From JAVKFY01 sp040223615 (GTDB lineage: Bacteria > Pseudomonadota > Alphaproteobacteria > GCA-2731375), in NCBI GenBank assembly GCA_040223615.1, contig JAVKFY010000009.1:62001-126000 (forward strand): 64,000 nucleotides of DNA, written 5' to 3'. Positions 49,865 through 59,048 of the stretch are shown piece by piece. A program made the position numbers and the translations under genes. Each line of letters opens with the position of its first letter. Position 1 is the stretch's first letter. The notes under the pieces were generated by a model. The model was not told where the DNA came from and made no database searches. It saw nothing but the letters and a program-made list of their open reading frames with translations.

Positions 49865-51013
49865 TCAAGCGCGACGACCGCGTATCGCCGCCAACAGCAA
49901 ACAGACGGCGCCGCCGGTCGCCAGCACCGCCGGCAGGCCGTGCGGGTCCAAGACGTCCATCGCCGGACCGGCCAGGCTCGGCCCGGCGATCGAGCCGACG
50001 CCCCAGAGCACCCCGAAGGCAGCGTTGGCGGTGACCAGTTCGGCGCCTTTGAAGCGCTCGCCGACCAGGGCCAGCGCGATCGGCGGGATGCCGCTGGCCG
50101 CGCCGGACCAGCAGAACAGGAACACCCAGAACGGCCAGCCGGTGCCGACCATGAGCGGCAGCAGCAGCGAGCCGAGCATGGCGCCGGCGACCGAGAGCAG
50201 CATCACGCGGCGCCGGTCGAAGCGGTCGGCGAGCCAGCCGAAGGGGAATTGCATCACCAGCCCGCCGGCGCCCATCATCGACAGCATCAATGCCGCCTCC
50301 CCCGCCTCCAGGCCGACGCGGGCGCCGTAGACCGGCAGCAACGGCAGGATCGCGCCCTCCTTGAACGAGAGCAGCAGCCAGCAGGCGCACAGCACCGGCG
50401 CGACGCGGAAGAAAGACAGCGCGCCGAAGCTGCTGGTGCCATCGAAATGCAGCGTGCCGGCCGACGCGAACAGCACCGGGACCGAGGCCACGACGATGAA
50501 ACCGGCGGCGACCAGGAAAGGCAGCCAGCCCTCGATACCGGTCAGCGGGATCACCGCCGGGCCGATGGCGAAGCCGCCGGCCATCACCATCATGTAGGCG
50601 GCCATGACCCGTCCGCGCGAGGATTCCACGGCGATGGAGTTCAGCCAGCTCTCGGCGGCGATGAACAGGCCGGCCATGGTCACGCCCATACCGAAGCGGA
50701 TGACGAACCAGGACGGCAGGCTGTCGAAGGCCGGCAGCATCAGCAGCAGCACGGTCTCGCCGGCGATGCAAGCCAGCACCGCACCGCGCGGGCCGAGCCA
50801 GGCGATGAAGCGCGGGATGAAGGGCGAGGCCAGCACCATGCCGACCGCCGGCATCGCCGCGTTCAGGCCGTTCATCGTGCGGTCGACACCCCTGGCCTCC
50901 AGGATCAGCGACAGCAGCGGCAGCGTCAGGCCGATTGTCAGGCCGTAGACCGACAGCGTGGCGATCAGCGCGCCGGCGGTGCGCCAGTCGGTCCCCGGCT
51001 CAGTCCGGCTCAT
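49865..51013 (-). CDS. MFS transporter (YcaD/sugar-efflux-like)
   Basis: 382 residues, about 12 helices. Loop motifs FPFGWLADRFDRRRVMLLS and FIAAESWLNSIAVESSRGRV, as in the YcaD-like branch, whose substrates are mostly unknown. It overlaps the upstream NUDIX gene by 14 nt and thus belongs to the rnr-DUF983-NUDIX-NUDIX-MFS run. Confidence 0.88.
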   Translation of the reverse strand: MSRTEPGTDWRTAGALIATLSVYGLTIGLTLPLLSLILEARGVDRTMNGLNAAMPAVGMVLASPFIPRFIAWLGPRGAVLACIAGETVLLLMLPAFDSLPSWFVIRFGMGVTMAGLFIAAESWLNSIAVESSRGRVMAAYMMVMAGGFAIGPAVIPLTGIEGWLPFLVAAGFIVVASVPVLFASAGTLHFDGTSSFGALSFFRVAPVLCACWLLLSFKEGAILPLLPVYGARVGLEAGEAALMLSMMGAGGLVMQFPFGWLADRFDRRRVMLLSVAGAMLGSLLLPLMVGTGWPFWVFLFCWSGAASGIPPIALALVGERFKGAELVTANAAFGVLWGVGSIAGPSLAGPAMDVLDPHGLPAVLATGGAVCLLLAAIRGRRA

Positions 51014-51626
51014 AGCGCGCGGCGGCCTGCCCGCGGCGGTAGACGAACATGGGCGCGCCCGGCATCAGGTGGCCGGCGACACGCCGCGCGAGCTGCTCCA
51101 GCATGTACTCGGTGACGTCGACCAGCGGCAGGTCCAGCGCCTTGTGCAACGTGATCCATTGCAGGTCGAGCAGCTCGTGGCTGTCGGCGAGATGGCCGGA
51201 CGCATCCTCGTCGTGCGCCAGGAAGAAGCGCGCGTGAAACCTGATCGGGCTCTCCGGCGGCGTGATGGCACGGCCGAAATACTCGATCACGGCCAGGTCG
51301 GGCCGTAGGCGGCCATCGTCGATCTCGCCGAACACCAGCCCGCATTCCTCGTAGGTCTCGCGCAGTGCCGCCACGGCGAGCGCGCGGGCCATGCGTGTCG
51401 GCCAGCGTCGGTTCAACCGCTCGGCGACGGCGGGACGGAGTTCGCTCACCGCCGGTGCCATTCGGTCGGCGGCGTCCACCCGGCCGCCGGGAAAGACATA
51501 GAAGTTCGGCATGAACTTGTGCTTCGCGGCGCGCTTGCCGAGCAGCACCTCGGTGCCCTCGCCCTTGCCGCGCAGGATGATCAGACTCGCGGCGTCGCGC
51601 GGGCGGACCGGCCGGGCGCCGGTCAT
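51000..51626 (-). CDS. NUDIX hydrolase (second of a tandem pair)
   Basis: 208 residues. The NUDIX box is split by an insertion: VFPGGRVDAADR early, then ALRETYEECGLVFGE, with the catalytic Glu residues in RETYEE. Such long-insert members resemble NUDT19-type CoA or nucleotide pyrophosphatases. It is closely similar in layout to the next gene upstream (KHKFMPNFYVFPGGRVD against RHKFMPEVHVFPGGRVD), so the two arose by duplication. It overlaps the upstream gene by 4 nt. Confidence 0.9.
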   Translation of the reverse strand: MTGARPVRPRDAASLIILRGKGEGTEVLLGKRAAKHKFMPNFYVFPGGRVDAADRMAPAVSELRPAVAERLNRRWPTRMARALAVAALRETYEECGLVFGEIDDGRLRPDLAVIEYFGRAITPPESPIRFHARFFLAHDEDASGHLADSHELLDLQWITLHKALDLPLVDVTEYMLEQLARRVAGHLMPGAPMFVYRRGQAAARYEPD

Positions 51627-52318
51627 TCCTCGCTCACCACGCGCTTGCCGTAAGACGTCCGGTAGTACGGCACCGGATGGTCGCGCAGCTCTTCCACCGT
51701 GACCTCGCCGAGTTCCTTCAGCCGGTTCAGCACGATGGTGGTGATGCCGGCAAGCTCAAAGGTCAGCGCCTTGTCGAGCGTGAACCAGTCCAGGTCGAGC
51801 AACTCGCCGCTGCCGCCCATGTCGCCCTTCACGTCCTCGCCGTCGGCGACGAAGAAACGGGCGTTGAAGCGCTGCGGCCGGAAGGGCGGCGTGATCGCGC
51901 GGCAGATGTAGGCCAGGCCATCGAGCGCCGGCGCATATCCGGTTCTGTAGAATTCCTGCCAGGACTCGTTGGCGGTGCGCGCCGGCTCGATATGGCGGCG
52001 GCCGATGATCAGGCCGGTCTCCTCGAAGGTCTCGCGGATCGCCGCCAGCGCGGCGGCGCGGGCCCGCGTATGCGACAGGGTGGAACGCTCGAGCACGGCG
52101 GCGACGCGCGGGTCGAAGTCGGTCGCCGGCTTGATGTAGCGGTCAGCGCGGTCGACCCGGCCGCCGGGAAACACGTGCACTTCGGGCATGAACTTGTGGC
52201 GCGCGTGGCGCTTGCCCATCAGCACCTGGGATTTGCCGCGGCGCTGGCGCAGCAGGATCAAGGTCGCCGCGTCGCGCGGCCGCGCGGCCCGGCGCGGGCG
52301 TTTCTCCGTCTCGGTCAT
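51623..52318 (-). CDS. NUDIX hydrolase (first of a tandem pair)
   Basis: 231 residues. LILLRQRRGKSQVLMGKRHA, VFPGGRVDRADR and AIRETFEETGLIIGR form the split NUDIX box. Substrate unknown. It begins an overlapping chain with its paralogue and the MFS gene. Both paralogues keep the catalytic glutamates. Confidence 0.9.
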   Translation of the reverse strand: MTETEKRPRRAARPRDAATLILLRQRRGKSQVLMGKRHARHKFMPEVHVFPGGRVDRADRYIKPATDFDPRVAAVLERSTLSHTRARAAALAAIRETFEETGLIIGRRHIEPARTANESWQEFYRTGYAPALDGLAYICRAITPPFRPQRFNARFFVADGEDVKGDMGGSGELLDLDWFTLDKALTFELAGITTIVLNRLKELGEVTVEELRDHPVPYYRTSYGKRVVSEE

Positions 52319-52388
52319 GGTCGGTTCTTGGCCAGATGATCGTCGCGGCCACCATGCCGCGTGCGGCCGCGAGTGTCTAGAAGCCCAG

Positions 52389-52790
52389 CTAGACGTCCGC
52401 GTCGGGCTCGCCGGAGAAGCCGTGCATGCGCGCGGCCCACTGCACCGCCACCACCGCGCCCTTGACGCACGGCAGCAGCGCCAGGGTCAGGATCAGCGTC
52501 AGCGGCAGCCACAGCACCATGTGCATCCAGGTCGGCGGGTGCAGGCTCTGCTCCAGCAACAGCGCGCCGGGCACGATAATGTGGCCGACGATGACGATGG
52601 TGAAATAGGGCGGCGCGTCGTCGGCGCGCTGGTGGTGCAGTTCCTCGCCGCAGTGGCCGCAATTGTCGCTGACCTTGAGGTAGCGGCCGAACATGCGTCC
52701 GGTGCCGCAAGCCGGGCAGCGTTTGCCCAGGCCGCGCAGCAACGCACCCCAGACGCCGCGCTGCTCGCCATGCTGAATCTGGTAGGGCAT
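52389..52790 (-). CDS. DUF983 membrane protein with zinc-ribbon-like N-terminus
   Basis: 133 residues. Two CxxC pairs (RCPACG and NCGHCG) suggest a zinc ribbon, and two membrane helices follow. The family is unstudied; it is sometimes found near cytochrome oxidase genes and in alphaproteobacteria next to rnr. Its ATG overlaps the rnr stop by one base (TGATG), so it is co-translated with RNase R. Confidence 0.9.
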   Translation of the reverse strand: MPYQIQHGEQRGVWGALLRGLGKRCPACGTGRMFGRYLKVSDNCGHCGEELHHQRADDAPPYFTIVIVGHIIVPGALLLEQSLHPPTWMHMVLWLPLTLILTLALLPCVKGAVVAVQWAARMHGFSGEPDADV

Positions 52791-54982
52791 CAGCGACGCC
52801 GTCCTTTCTGCCTCTTCACCGCCTTCGCCTTGTGCCGGCGCGGCGGCGCCTCGGCCTGCTCGCCCTCGGCCAGCTCGAACAGCAGGCCGCCGGTCACCGG
52901 CGTCGCCTCGCGCAGGGTGACGCGCAGCGACGTGCCGAGACTGTATCTACGACCGGTGCGGCGCCCCACAAGGGCCTGCGACCTTTCGTCATGCTCGTAG
53001 CGGTCGTCGGCCAGGAGGCTGATCGGCAGCAGGCCTTCCGCGCCGATCCCGGCCAGGCGAACGAACAGGCCGGCCCGGTTCAGGCCGGTGATGCGGGCCT
53101 CGAAGACCGCGCCGACGTGGCTGCTCATGTAGGCGGCGAGATAGCGGTCCATGGCGTCGCGTTCGGCGGCCATGGCGCGGCGCTCGGTGTTGGAGATCGC
53201 CTCGCCGATCTCCGCGAACCGCTCGGCCTCGTGCTTGGTCAACGCGCCGGGGCCGCAGCCCAAGCCTGCGATGAGCGCCCGGTGCACCAGCAGGTCCGAG
53301 TAGCGCCGGATCGGCGAGGTGAAGTGCGCGTAGTGGCCCAGCGCCAGGCCGAAGTGGCCGATATTGTCGGGGCTGTAGACCGCCTGCGCCTGGCTGCGCA
53401 GCACCATGACGTTGACCGCGTCGGCATGCGGGGTCTTGGCCGCCTTGTCGATCAGGCGGTTGAACAGCGCCGGGCGCGGCACCTCGCCGGCGGAGAAGCT
53501 GAGGCCGAGGGTGGCGACATAGTCCTTCAGGTTGCGCAGCTTCTCGCGGCTCGGCTGGTCGTGGATACGGTACATGCAGGGCTGCTTCAGCCGCTCCAGT
53601 TCGCGGGCGGCGCAGACATTGGCGGCGATCATCATGTCCTCGATCAGCCGGTGGCTGTCGAGCCGGTCGCGCGGCGTGATGGCCTCCACCACGCCGGCGT
53701 CGTTCAACGAGACCTGCAACTCCGGCATGTCGAGGTTTAGCGGCGCGCGGGCATAGCGCGCGGCGGCCAGCGCCTTCCAACAGGCGTAGAGCGGGGCGAC
53801 CACGGTCTCCAGCAACGGGCCGGTGGTGTCGTCTACGCGGCCGTCGTGGGCGGCCTGCACCTGCTCGTAGGTCAGGCGCGCAGCGGACCTGATCAGTCCG
53901 CGCAGGAACTTGTGGCCATGGATCGCGCCATCCGCCCCGACCCGCATCCGGCAGGCCATCACCGCGCGGTTCACCTTCGGCTTCAGCGAGCCGAGCTCGT
54001 TGGAGATCGCCTCCGGCAGCATCGGCACGACGCGGTCGGGGAAGTAGACCGAATTGCCGCGCTTCAGCGCCTCCGCGTCGAGCGCGCTGCCGGGCCGGAC
54101 GTAGTAGGCGACGTCGGCGATGGCGACGGTGAGCTCGAAGCCGCCCGCCTCGAGCGCCACCGCGTGCACCGCGTCGTCGAAGTCGCGGGCGTCGGCGCCG
54201 TCGATGGTGACGAACGGCACCTCGCGCAAATCCTCGCGGTAGCCGGTCAGGCGAGCGGGCTTGGCGTCGACCGCCTCGGCCAGCACGTCGGGCGGGAAGC
54301 CATCGGGGATGTCGTGCATGTGCACGGCGATCAGGCTGGCGGCGCGCGGCGCGTCGGCGCTGCCCAGCACCTCGGTGACCTTGGCCTCGCGCAGGCCGAG
54401 GCGACGGGCCGGCAGCACGTCGACCTGCACCAGGTCGCCGGACTGCGCGTCGCCGCGGTTCTCCGGCCGGACCGTCAGTTCCTCGCGGTTGCGGCGGTCG
54501 ACCGGCATGATGCGTCCGCCGCCGGGCAGGTTCTGAAAGATGCCGAGCGCGGTCGCCGCCGCACGCGGCAGACGCTTGATGACGCGCGTCTCATCCATGC
54601 CGTCGCGCTTGCCGACGCGGCGGACCAGGAAGCGGTCGCCGACACCGGGCGCGGGCCGTTCCTGGCGGCCGACCAGCACGCGCAGCAACTCGTCGGACCC
54701 TTCCACGATGGGGCGGCCGAGCAGGTCGCCGTCATGGTCGACGGTGGCGATCTCGACCACCAGGACCGGCTTCTTGGCGGGCTGCTGGGCGCGGCGCCGT
54801 GCCACCAGGCCGTCATCGGCCAGTTCGTTCATCAGATGCTTCAGGGCGACGCGGTCGCTGCCGCCGAGGTTGAAGGCGCGCATGATCTCGCGCTTGCCGA
54901 CCTTGCCGGGCGTTTCGTTGATGAACTCGGCCAGCGCCGCCTTGGACGGCAGTGCGCCGGTCTCGCCGCGCCTGCGGGCCAT
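52790..54982 (-). CDS. rnr: ribonuclease R
   Basis: 730 residues. Cold-shock-like N-terminal domains lead to the RNB catalytic domain with the acidic cluster TIDGADARDFDDAVHAV, then an S1 domain and a basic tail (RRHKAKAVKRQKGRRR). A 3'-to-5' exoribonuclease that degrades structured RNA. The ATG at 54982 is preferred. topA lies upstream on the same strand with a repeat between. Confidence 0.96.
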   Translation of the reverse strand: MARRRGETGALPSKAALAEFINETPGKVGKREIMRAFNLGGSDRVALKHLMNELADDGLVARRRAQQPAKKPVLVVEIATVDHDGDLLGRPIVEGSDELLRVLVGRQERPAPGVGDRFLVRRVGKRDGMDETRVIKRLPRAAATALGIFQNLPGGGRIMPVDRRNREELTVRPENRGDAQSGDLVQVDVLPARRLGLREAKVTEVLGSADAPRAASLIAVHMHDIPDGFPPDVLAEAVDAKPARLTGYREDLREVPFVTIDGADARDFDDAVHAVALEAGGFELTVAIADVAYYVRPGSALDAEALKRGNSVYFPDRVVPMLPEAISNELGSLKPKVNRAVMACRMRVGADGAIHGHKFLRGLIRSAARLTYEQVQAAHDGRVDDTTGPLLETVVAPLYACWKALAAARYARAPLNLDMPELQVSLNDAGVVEAITPRDRLDSHRLIEDMMIAANVCAARELERLKQPCMYRIHDQPSREKLRNLKDYVATLGLSFSAGEVPRPALFNRLIDKAAKTPHADAVNVMVLRSQAQAVYSPDNIGHFGLALGHYAHFTSPIRRYSDLLVHRALIAGLGCGPGALTKHEAERFAEIGEAISNTERRAMAAERDAMDRYLAAYMSSHVGAVFEARITGLNRAGLFVRLAGIGAEGLLPISLLADDRYEHDERSQALVGRRTGRRYSLGTSLRVTLREATPVTGGLLFELAEGEQAEAPPRRHKAKAVKRQKGRRR

Positions 54983-55013
54983 GTCAGGTCGTCCAATGCA
55001 AATATGCGCGGCG

Positions 55014-55125
55014 CCACCCACCGCCCCTGTCCCCTCCCCCCTGAAGGGCGGAGGCGGACCCGGTGTCGATGACATCGCTCCCTCTCCGCCCCTTTGGGGG
55101 GGAGAGGGTTGGGGTGAGGTGGGGG
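55014..55125. repeat. dispersed ~112-bp imperfect palindrome, copy 3
   Basis: ccacccaccgcccctgtcccc at the left and ggggtgaggtggggg at the right, with the ccctctccgcccc core. Same family as 16007-16120 and 18453-18566. It sits between topA and rnr on the minus strand, where a hairpin in the shared transcript could separate their expression. Confidence 0.85.
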
Positions 55126-55158
55126 TAAGCCGTCGCCACGAGCGATGATGTCAGAAAG

Positions 55159-57768
55159 TCAGGCTTCGGTAGAGGCGGCGGTCTTGGCCGCGGCCTTCTT
55201 CGCCGGCGCCTTCTTCTTCGCGGTCTTCTTGGCGGTCTTCTTCTTGGCGGCTTTCTTGACCGAGGCCTTCTTCTTGCCCTTGGTCGCGGCCTTGGCCTCG
55301 ATCAGGGCGACGGCCTGGTCCAGGGTGCAGTCATCCGGCTCGGTGCCGTTCGGCAGCGTGGCGTTGATCTTGCCGTGCTTCACGTAGGGGCCGTAGCGCC
55401 CCTTCATGATCACCACCGGCTCGCCGTCGCTCGGGTGCGCGCCCAGTTCCTTCAACGGGGTGGCGGTCGGCCGGCCGCGCCGCTCGGGCGCCTCGGCGAT
55501 CTTGGTCACCGCGTGGTTCAGCCCGATGGTGAGCAATTCCTCGGTGCTGGCCAGGTTCACGTAGCGCCCGTCATGCAGCAGGAACGGCCCGTAGCGGCCG
55601 ATGCCGGCGACTATCGGCTTCTCGGTCTCCGGATGAATACCGACCTCGCGCGGCAACGACACCAGCCGCAGCGCCATCTCGAAATCGACCTCGTCGACCG
55701 GCAGGTCGCGCGGGATCGAGGTGCGCTTCGGCTTGCTGCCCTCCTCGGCCTCGCCGAGTTGCAGATAGAGGCCATAAGGGCCACGGCGCAGGGTGACATC
55801 CAGGCCGCTGTCAGGGTCCTGGCCCAGCAGCTTCGGACCGTCCAGCACCTGGCCGTCGGCGCCTTCGGCGCCGAGCGCACGGGTGAACTTGCACTCCGGA
55901 TAGTTGGAGCAGCCGACGAAGGCGCCGAACTTGCCGAGCCGCAGGCCGAGCGCGCCATCGGCGCAGGCCGGGCATTTCTTGCCGTCCTCACCATCGTAAA
56001 GCCACGGCGCCATCAGCGCGTCAAGCGTATCCAGCACGTCGCGCACGCGCAGCTCGGCGGTCTCGTCCACCGCACCGTGGAAGTCGGTCCAGAATTGCCG
56101 CAGCACGTCCTTCCAGTCGACCTTGCCGGCGGACACCTCGTCGAGCTGTGCCTCCAGGTCGGCGGTGAACTCGTACTCGACGTAGCGTTGGAAGAAGCTG
56201 CGCAGGAACCAGGTGACCAGCAGGCCCTTGTCCTCCGGCGTGAACCGCTTCTTGTCGAGCGTAACGTAGCTGCGGTCCTGCAGTACCGACAGGATCGAGG
56301 CGTAGGTCGAGGGCCGGCCGATGCCGAGCTCCTCCAGCCGCTTGACCAGCGAGGCCTCGGTGTAGCGCGGTGGCGGCTGGGTGAAATGTTGCGCCGGGTC
56401 GACCTTGGTGAGCTTCAGATCGTCGCCATCGGCGACCGCCGGCAGGCGCTGGGTCTCGTCCTCGTCGTCGGCGGTGTCGTCGTGGCCTTCCTCGTACAGG
56501 CGCAGAAAGCCGGGGAACTCGACCACGGTGCCGGTGGCGCGGAAGCCGACCTGCTCGTCGGCGGAACGGATCTCGATGCGGGTCTGCTGCAGCCTGGCGC
56601 TGGCCATCTGGCTGGAAACCGCGCGCTTCCAGATCAGGTCGTAGAGCCTGCGCTGATCCTCGTTGAGATACTTCGTCACCGCGGCCAGGTCGCGCGCGGG
56701 GTCGGTCGGGCGGATCGCCTCGTGCGCTTCCTGGGCGTTCTTCGCCTTGGTCTTGTACTCGCGCGGCTCGCGCGGCACGAAGGACTGGCCGTAGCGGCCG
56801 ATGGCGACGTCGCGGCAGGCGCCGATCGCCTCGCCCGCCATTTGCACGCCGTCGGTGCGCATATAGGTGATCAGGCCGACGGTCTCGCCGCCAATGTCGA
56901 TGCCCTCGTACAGCTTCTGCGCCACCTGCATGGTCTGGCGCGCGCCGAAGCCGAGCTTGCGGCTGGCCTCCTGCTGCAACGTCGAGGTGGTGAACGGCGG
57001 CTGCGGGTGTCGCTGCTGCGGGCGAACCTCGACCGAGGCGACGTGATAGGTGCGTTTCTCGGCCACGGCGACGGCGCGCATCGCCGTGGCCTCGTCGGGC
57101 AGCGAGAACTTGTCGAGCTTGTTGCCGTCCAGCACCGTCAGATGCGCGGCAAGCCGGCCCGCCGGCGCCACGAAGGCGCCATCGACGGTCCAGTATTCCT
57201 GCGGCTTGAAGGCCTCGATCTCCATCTCGCGTTCGCAGACCAGACGCAGCGCGACAGACTGCACCCGGCCGGCCGAGCGCGCGCCGGGCAGCTTGCGCCA
57301 CAGCACCGGCGACAGGGTGAAGCCGACGAGATAGTCGAGCGCGCGGCGGGCCTGCTGCGCGTTGATCAGGTCCATGTCGAGCTCGCGCGGGTGCGACATG
57401 GCCTCCAGGATCGCCTTCTTGGTGATCTCGTTGAACACCACGCGGCTGACTTCGAGGTCGGCCAGGCCGTGCTCCTCGCGCAGCGCGTTCAGCACGTGCC
57501 ACGAGATCGCCTCGCCCTCGCGATCCGGGTCGGTGGCGAGGATCAGCTTGGGGTCGCGTTTCAGCGCCTGGGCGACGGCGCGCAGGTGCTTCACCGAATT
57601 CTCGTCGGTCTGGTAGGTCATGGCGAAATCGTCGTCCGGCCGCACCGAACCGTCCTTCGACGGCAGGTCGCGGACGTGGCCATAGCTGGCCAGCACCACG
57701 TAATCGTCACCCAGATATTTGTTGATCGTCTTCGCCTTGGCGGGCGACTCGACAACGACAACGCTCAT
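55159..57768 (-). CDS. topA: DNA topoisomerase I
   Basis: 869 residues. The Toprim domain starts MSVVVVESPAKAKTINKYLG and carries TDPDREGEAISWH. The active Tyr is in LITYMRTDGVQM. A four-Cys zinc ribbon (KKCPACA and VGCSNYPEC) is followed by three topoisomerase C-terminal repeats. A lysine-alanine-rich tail resembling histone H1 ends the protein, seen in several alphaproteobacteria. It relaxes negative supercoils. Confidence 0.97.
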   Translation of the reverse strand: MSVVVVESPAKAKTINKYLGDDYVVLASYGHVRDLPSKDGSVRPDDDFAMTYQTDENSVKHLRAVAQALKRDPKLILATDPDREGEAISWHVLNALREEHGLADLEVSRVVFNEITKKAILEAMSHPRELDMDLINAQQARRALDYLVGFTLSPVLWRKLPGARSAGRVQSVALRLVCEREMEIEAFKPQEYWTVDGAFVAPAGRLAAHLTVLDGNKLDKFSLPDEATAMRAVAVAEKRTYHVASVEVRPQQRHPQPPFTTSTLQQEASRKLGFGARQTMQVAQKLYEGIDIGGETVGLITYMRTDGVQMAGEAIGACRDVAIGRYGQSFVPREPREYKTKAKNAQEAHEAIRPTDPARDLAAVTKYLNEDQRRLYDLIWKRAVSSQMASARLQQTRIEIRSADEQVGFRATGTVVEFPGFLRLYEEGHDDTADDEDETQRLPAVADGDDLKLTKVDPAQHFTQPPPRYTEASLVKRLEELGIGRPSTYASILSVLQDRSYVTLDKKRFTPEDKGLLVTWFLRSFFQRYVEYEFTADLEAQLDEVSAGKVDWKDVLRQFWTDFHGAVDETAELRVRDVLDTLDALMAPWLYDGEDGKKCPACADGALGLRLGKFGAFVGCSNYPECKFTRALGAEGADGQVLDGPKLLGQDPDSGLDVTLRRGPYGLYLQLGEAEEGSKPKRTSIPRDLPVDEVDFEMALRLVSLPREVGIHPETEKPIVAGIGRYGPFLLHDGRYVNLASTEELLTIGLNHAVTKIAEAPERRGRPTATPLKELGAHPSDGEPVVIMKGRYGPYVKHGKINATLPNGTEPDDCTLDQAVALIEAKAATKGKKKASVKKAAKKKTAKKTAKKKAPAKKAAAKTAASTEA

Positions 57769-57839
57769 GGCTGCTTACTGCTCGTTGCTGCGGCTGCGAC
57801 CTGGAACAATGGTGCCGATTTACCTGAAAACTCAGTGAG

Positions 57840-58943
57840 TTAAAGACGGAGGGACACGTGCGATCCGCTATGTCGGTCGAGTCGTCCCGCCAGTTCCAGA
57901 TCCAGCAAGATGGTCAAAAGCTCTGGGGCTGTCAAACCGCTGCGCCGGATCAGGGCGTCGACCGGCACCGGCTCCGGCCCCAGCAGCGCGGCAATCGTCT
58001 CCACGTCGCCGGCGGGTTCCGGCAGCGGCGCAGCGGCCTCATAGTCCGGTTCGGGCCAGGTCTCGCGCAGCTCGGCATGGCCAAGCACGGCCAGCACGTC
58101 GGCCGCCGCCTCGGTCAGGATCGCGCCCTCGCGCAGGAGTTGATTGCAGCCCTGATGACGCTCGTCGAGCGGGAATCCGGGCACCGCGAAGACCTCGCGG
58201 CCCTGTTCGCCGGCCAGCCGTGCGGTGATCAGCGAGCCGGAGCGCCTGGCCGCCTGCACCACCACGACACCCAGCGAGAGCCCGGAAACCAGCCGGTTGC
58301 GGCGCGGGAAGTGCTGTGCGCGCGGCGCCTGGCCGAGCGGCATCTCGGTGACCACCGCGCCATCGTGCGCGACGATCGCCTCGGCCAGCGGCACGTGCTC
58401 TTCCGGGTAAACCTTGTCCAGGCCCCCCGCCAGCACCGCGACGGTGCCGCTCGCCAGCGCGCCCTCGTGCGCCGCCGCGTCGATGCCGCGCGCCAGGCCG
58501 GAGACCACGACATAGCCGGCAGCGCCGAGGTCGCGGGCCATGCGTTCGGCCAGCGTACGGCCGTTGGCCGAGGCATGGCGGGCGCCGACCAGCGCCACGC
58601 AGGGCTGGTTGAGCCTGGCCTTGTCACCCAGAACGAACAGGATCGGCGGCGCGTCCTCCAATGCCGCCAGTGCCGCGGGATAGGCCGGGTCGCCCAGCGC
58701 CAGGACCGCCGCGCCGGCGGCCTCCGCCGCCGCCAGCTCGGCCTCGGCGGCGGTCCGCGCGGGCGGTGTCACGCTGGCGCCGCCAGCGCGCTTGCTCAGT
58801 TCCGGCAGCCGCTCCAGGGCGGCCGCCGCCGAGCCGAACCGGACGACGAGCTGCCGGAACGACACCGGCCCGACGTTGCGCGTGCGCAGCAGCCGGATCC
58901 GGTCCACCAGGTCGTCGCGGTCGCGGGGCGCGGGCATGTTCAT
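57840..58943 (-). CDS. dprA: DNA processing protein DprA
   Basis: 367 residues from the ATG at 58943 (MNMPAPRDRDDLVDRIRLLR). Order: N-terminal SAM-like helices, a Rossmann DprA core (VALVGARHASANGRTLAERM, VVSGLARGIDAAAHEGAL, FPRRNRLVSGLSLGVVVVQA), and a C-terminal winged helix. It loads RecA on incoming single-stranded DNA during transformation. A much longer in-frame extension upstream (to 60080) is antisense to the signal-peptidase gene and rejected. Confidence 0.95.
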   Translation of the reverse strand: MNMPAPRDRDDLVDRIRLLRTRNVGPVSFRQLVVRFGSAAAALERLPELSKRAGGASVTPPARTAAEAELAAAEAAGAAVLALGDPAYPAALAALEDAPPILFVLGDKARLNQPCVALVGARHASANGRTLAERMARDLGAAGYVVVSGLARGIDAAAHEGALASGTVAVLAGGLDKVYPEEHVPLAEAIVAHDGAVVTEMPLGQAPRAQHFPRRNRLVSGLSLGVVVVQAARRSGSLITARLAGEQGREVFAVPGFPLDERHQGCNQLLREGAILTEAAADVLAVLGHAELRETWPEPDYEAAAPLPEPAGDVETIAALLGPEPVPVDALIRRSGLTAPELLTILLDLELAGRLDRHSGSHVSLRL

Positions 58944-59006
58944 GCGCAAACGCTGCGCGAAGTGGCCGAACCGGTCAATGCCGCGCGCATTGACATATCC
59001 CCTGCA

Positions 59007-59033
59007 ATACCGGAAACGGACCGGGTCCGGTAT
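59007..59033. promoter_or_regulatory. nested inverted repeat between dprA and the signal-peptidase-like gene
   Basis: ataccgg (59007-59013) and ccggtat (59027-59033) are exact inverted repeats, with a second palindrome, ggaccgggtcc, inside. It overlaps the region just ahead of the aagggga ribosome site of the Yip1-signal-peptidase gene, so it could be an operator for the divergent pair or an RNA hairpin affecting initiation. Confidence 0.35.
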
Positions 59034-59048
59034 GAAGGGGAGATTCGG

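Noticed and set aside
55375..57843. 822-codon plus-strand open frame
   Set aside because: Exactly antisense to topA; composition typical of antisense G+C shadows.
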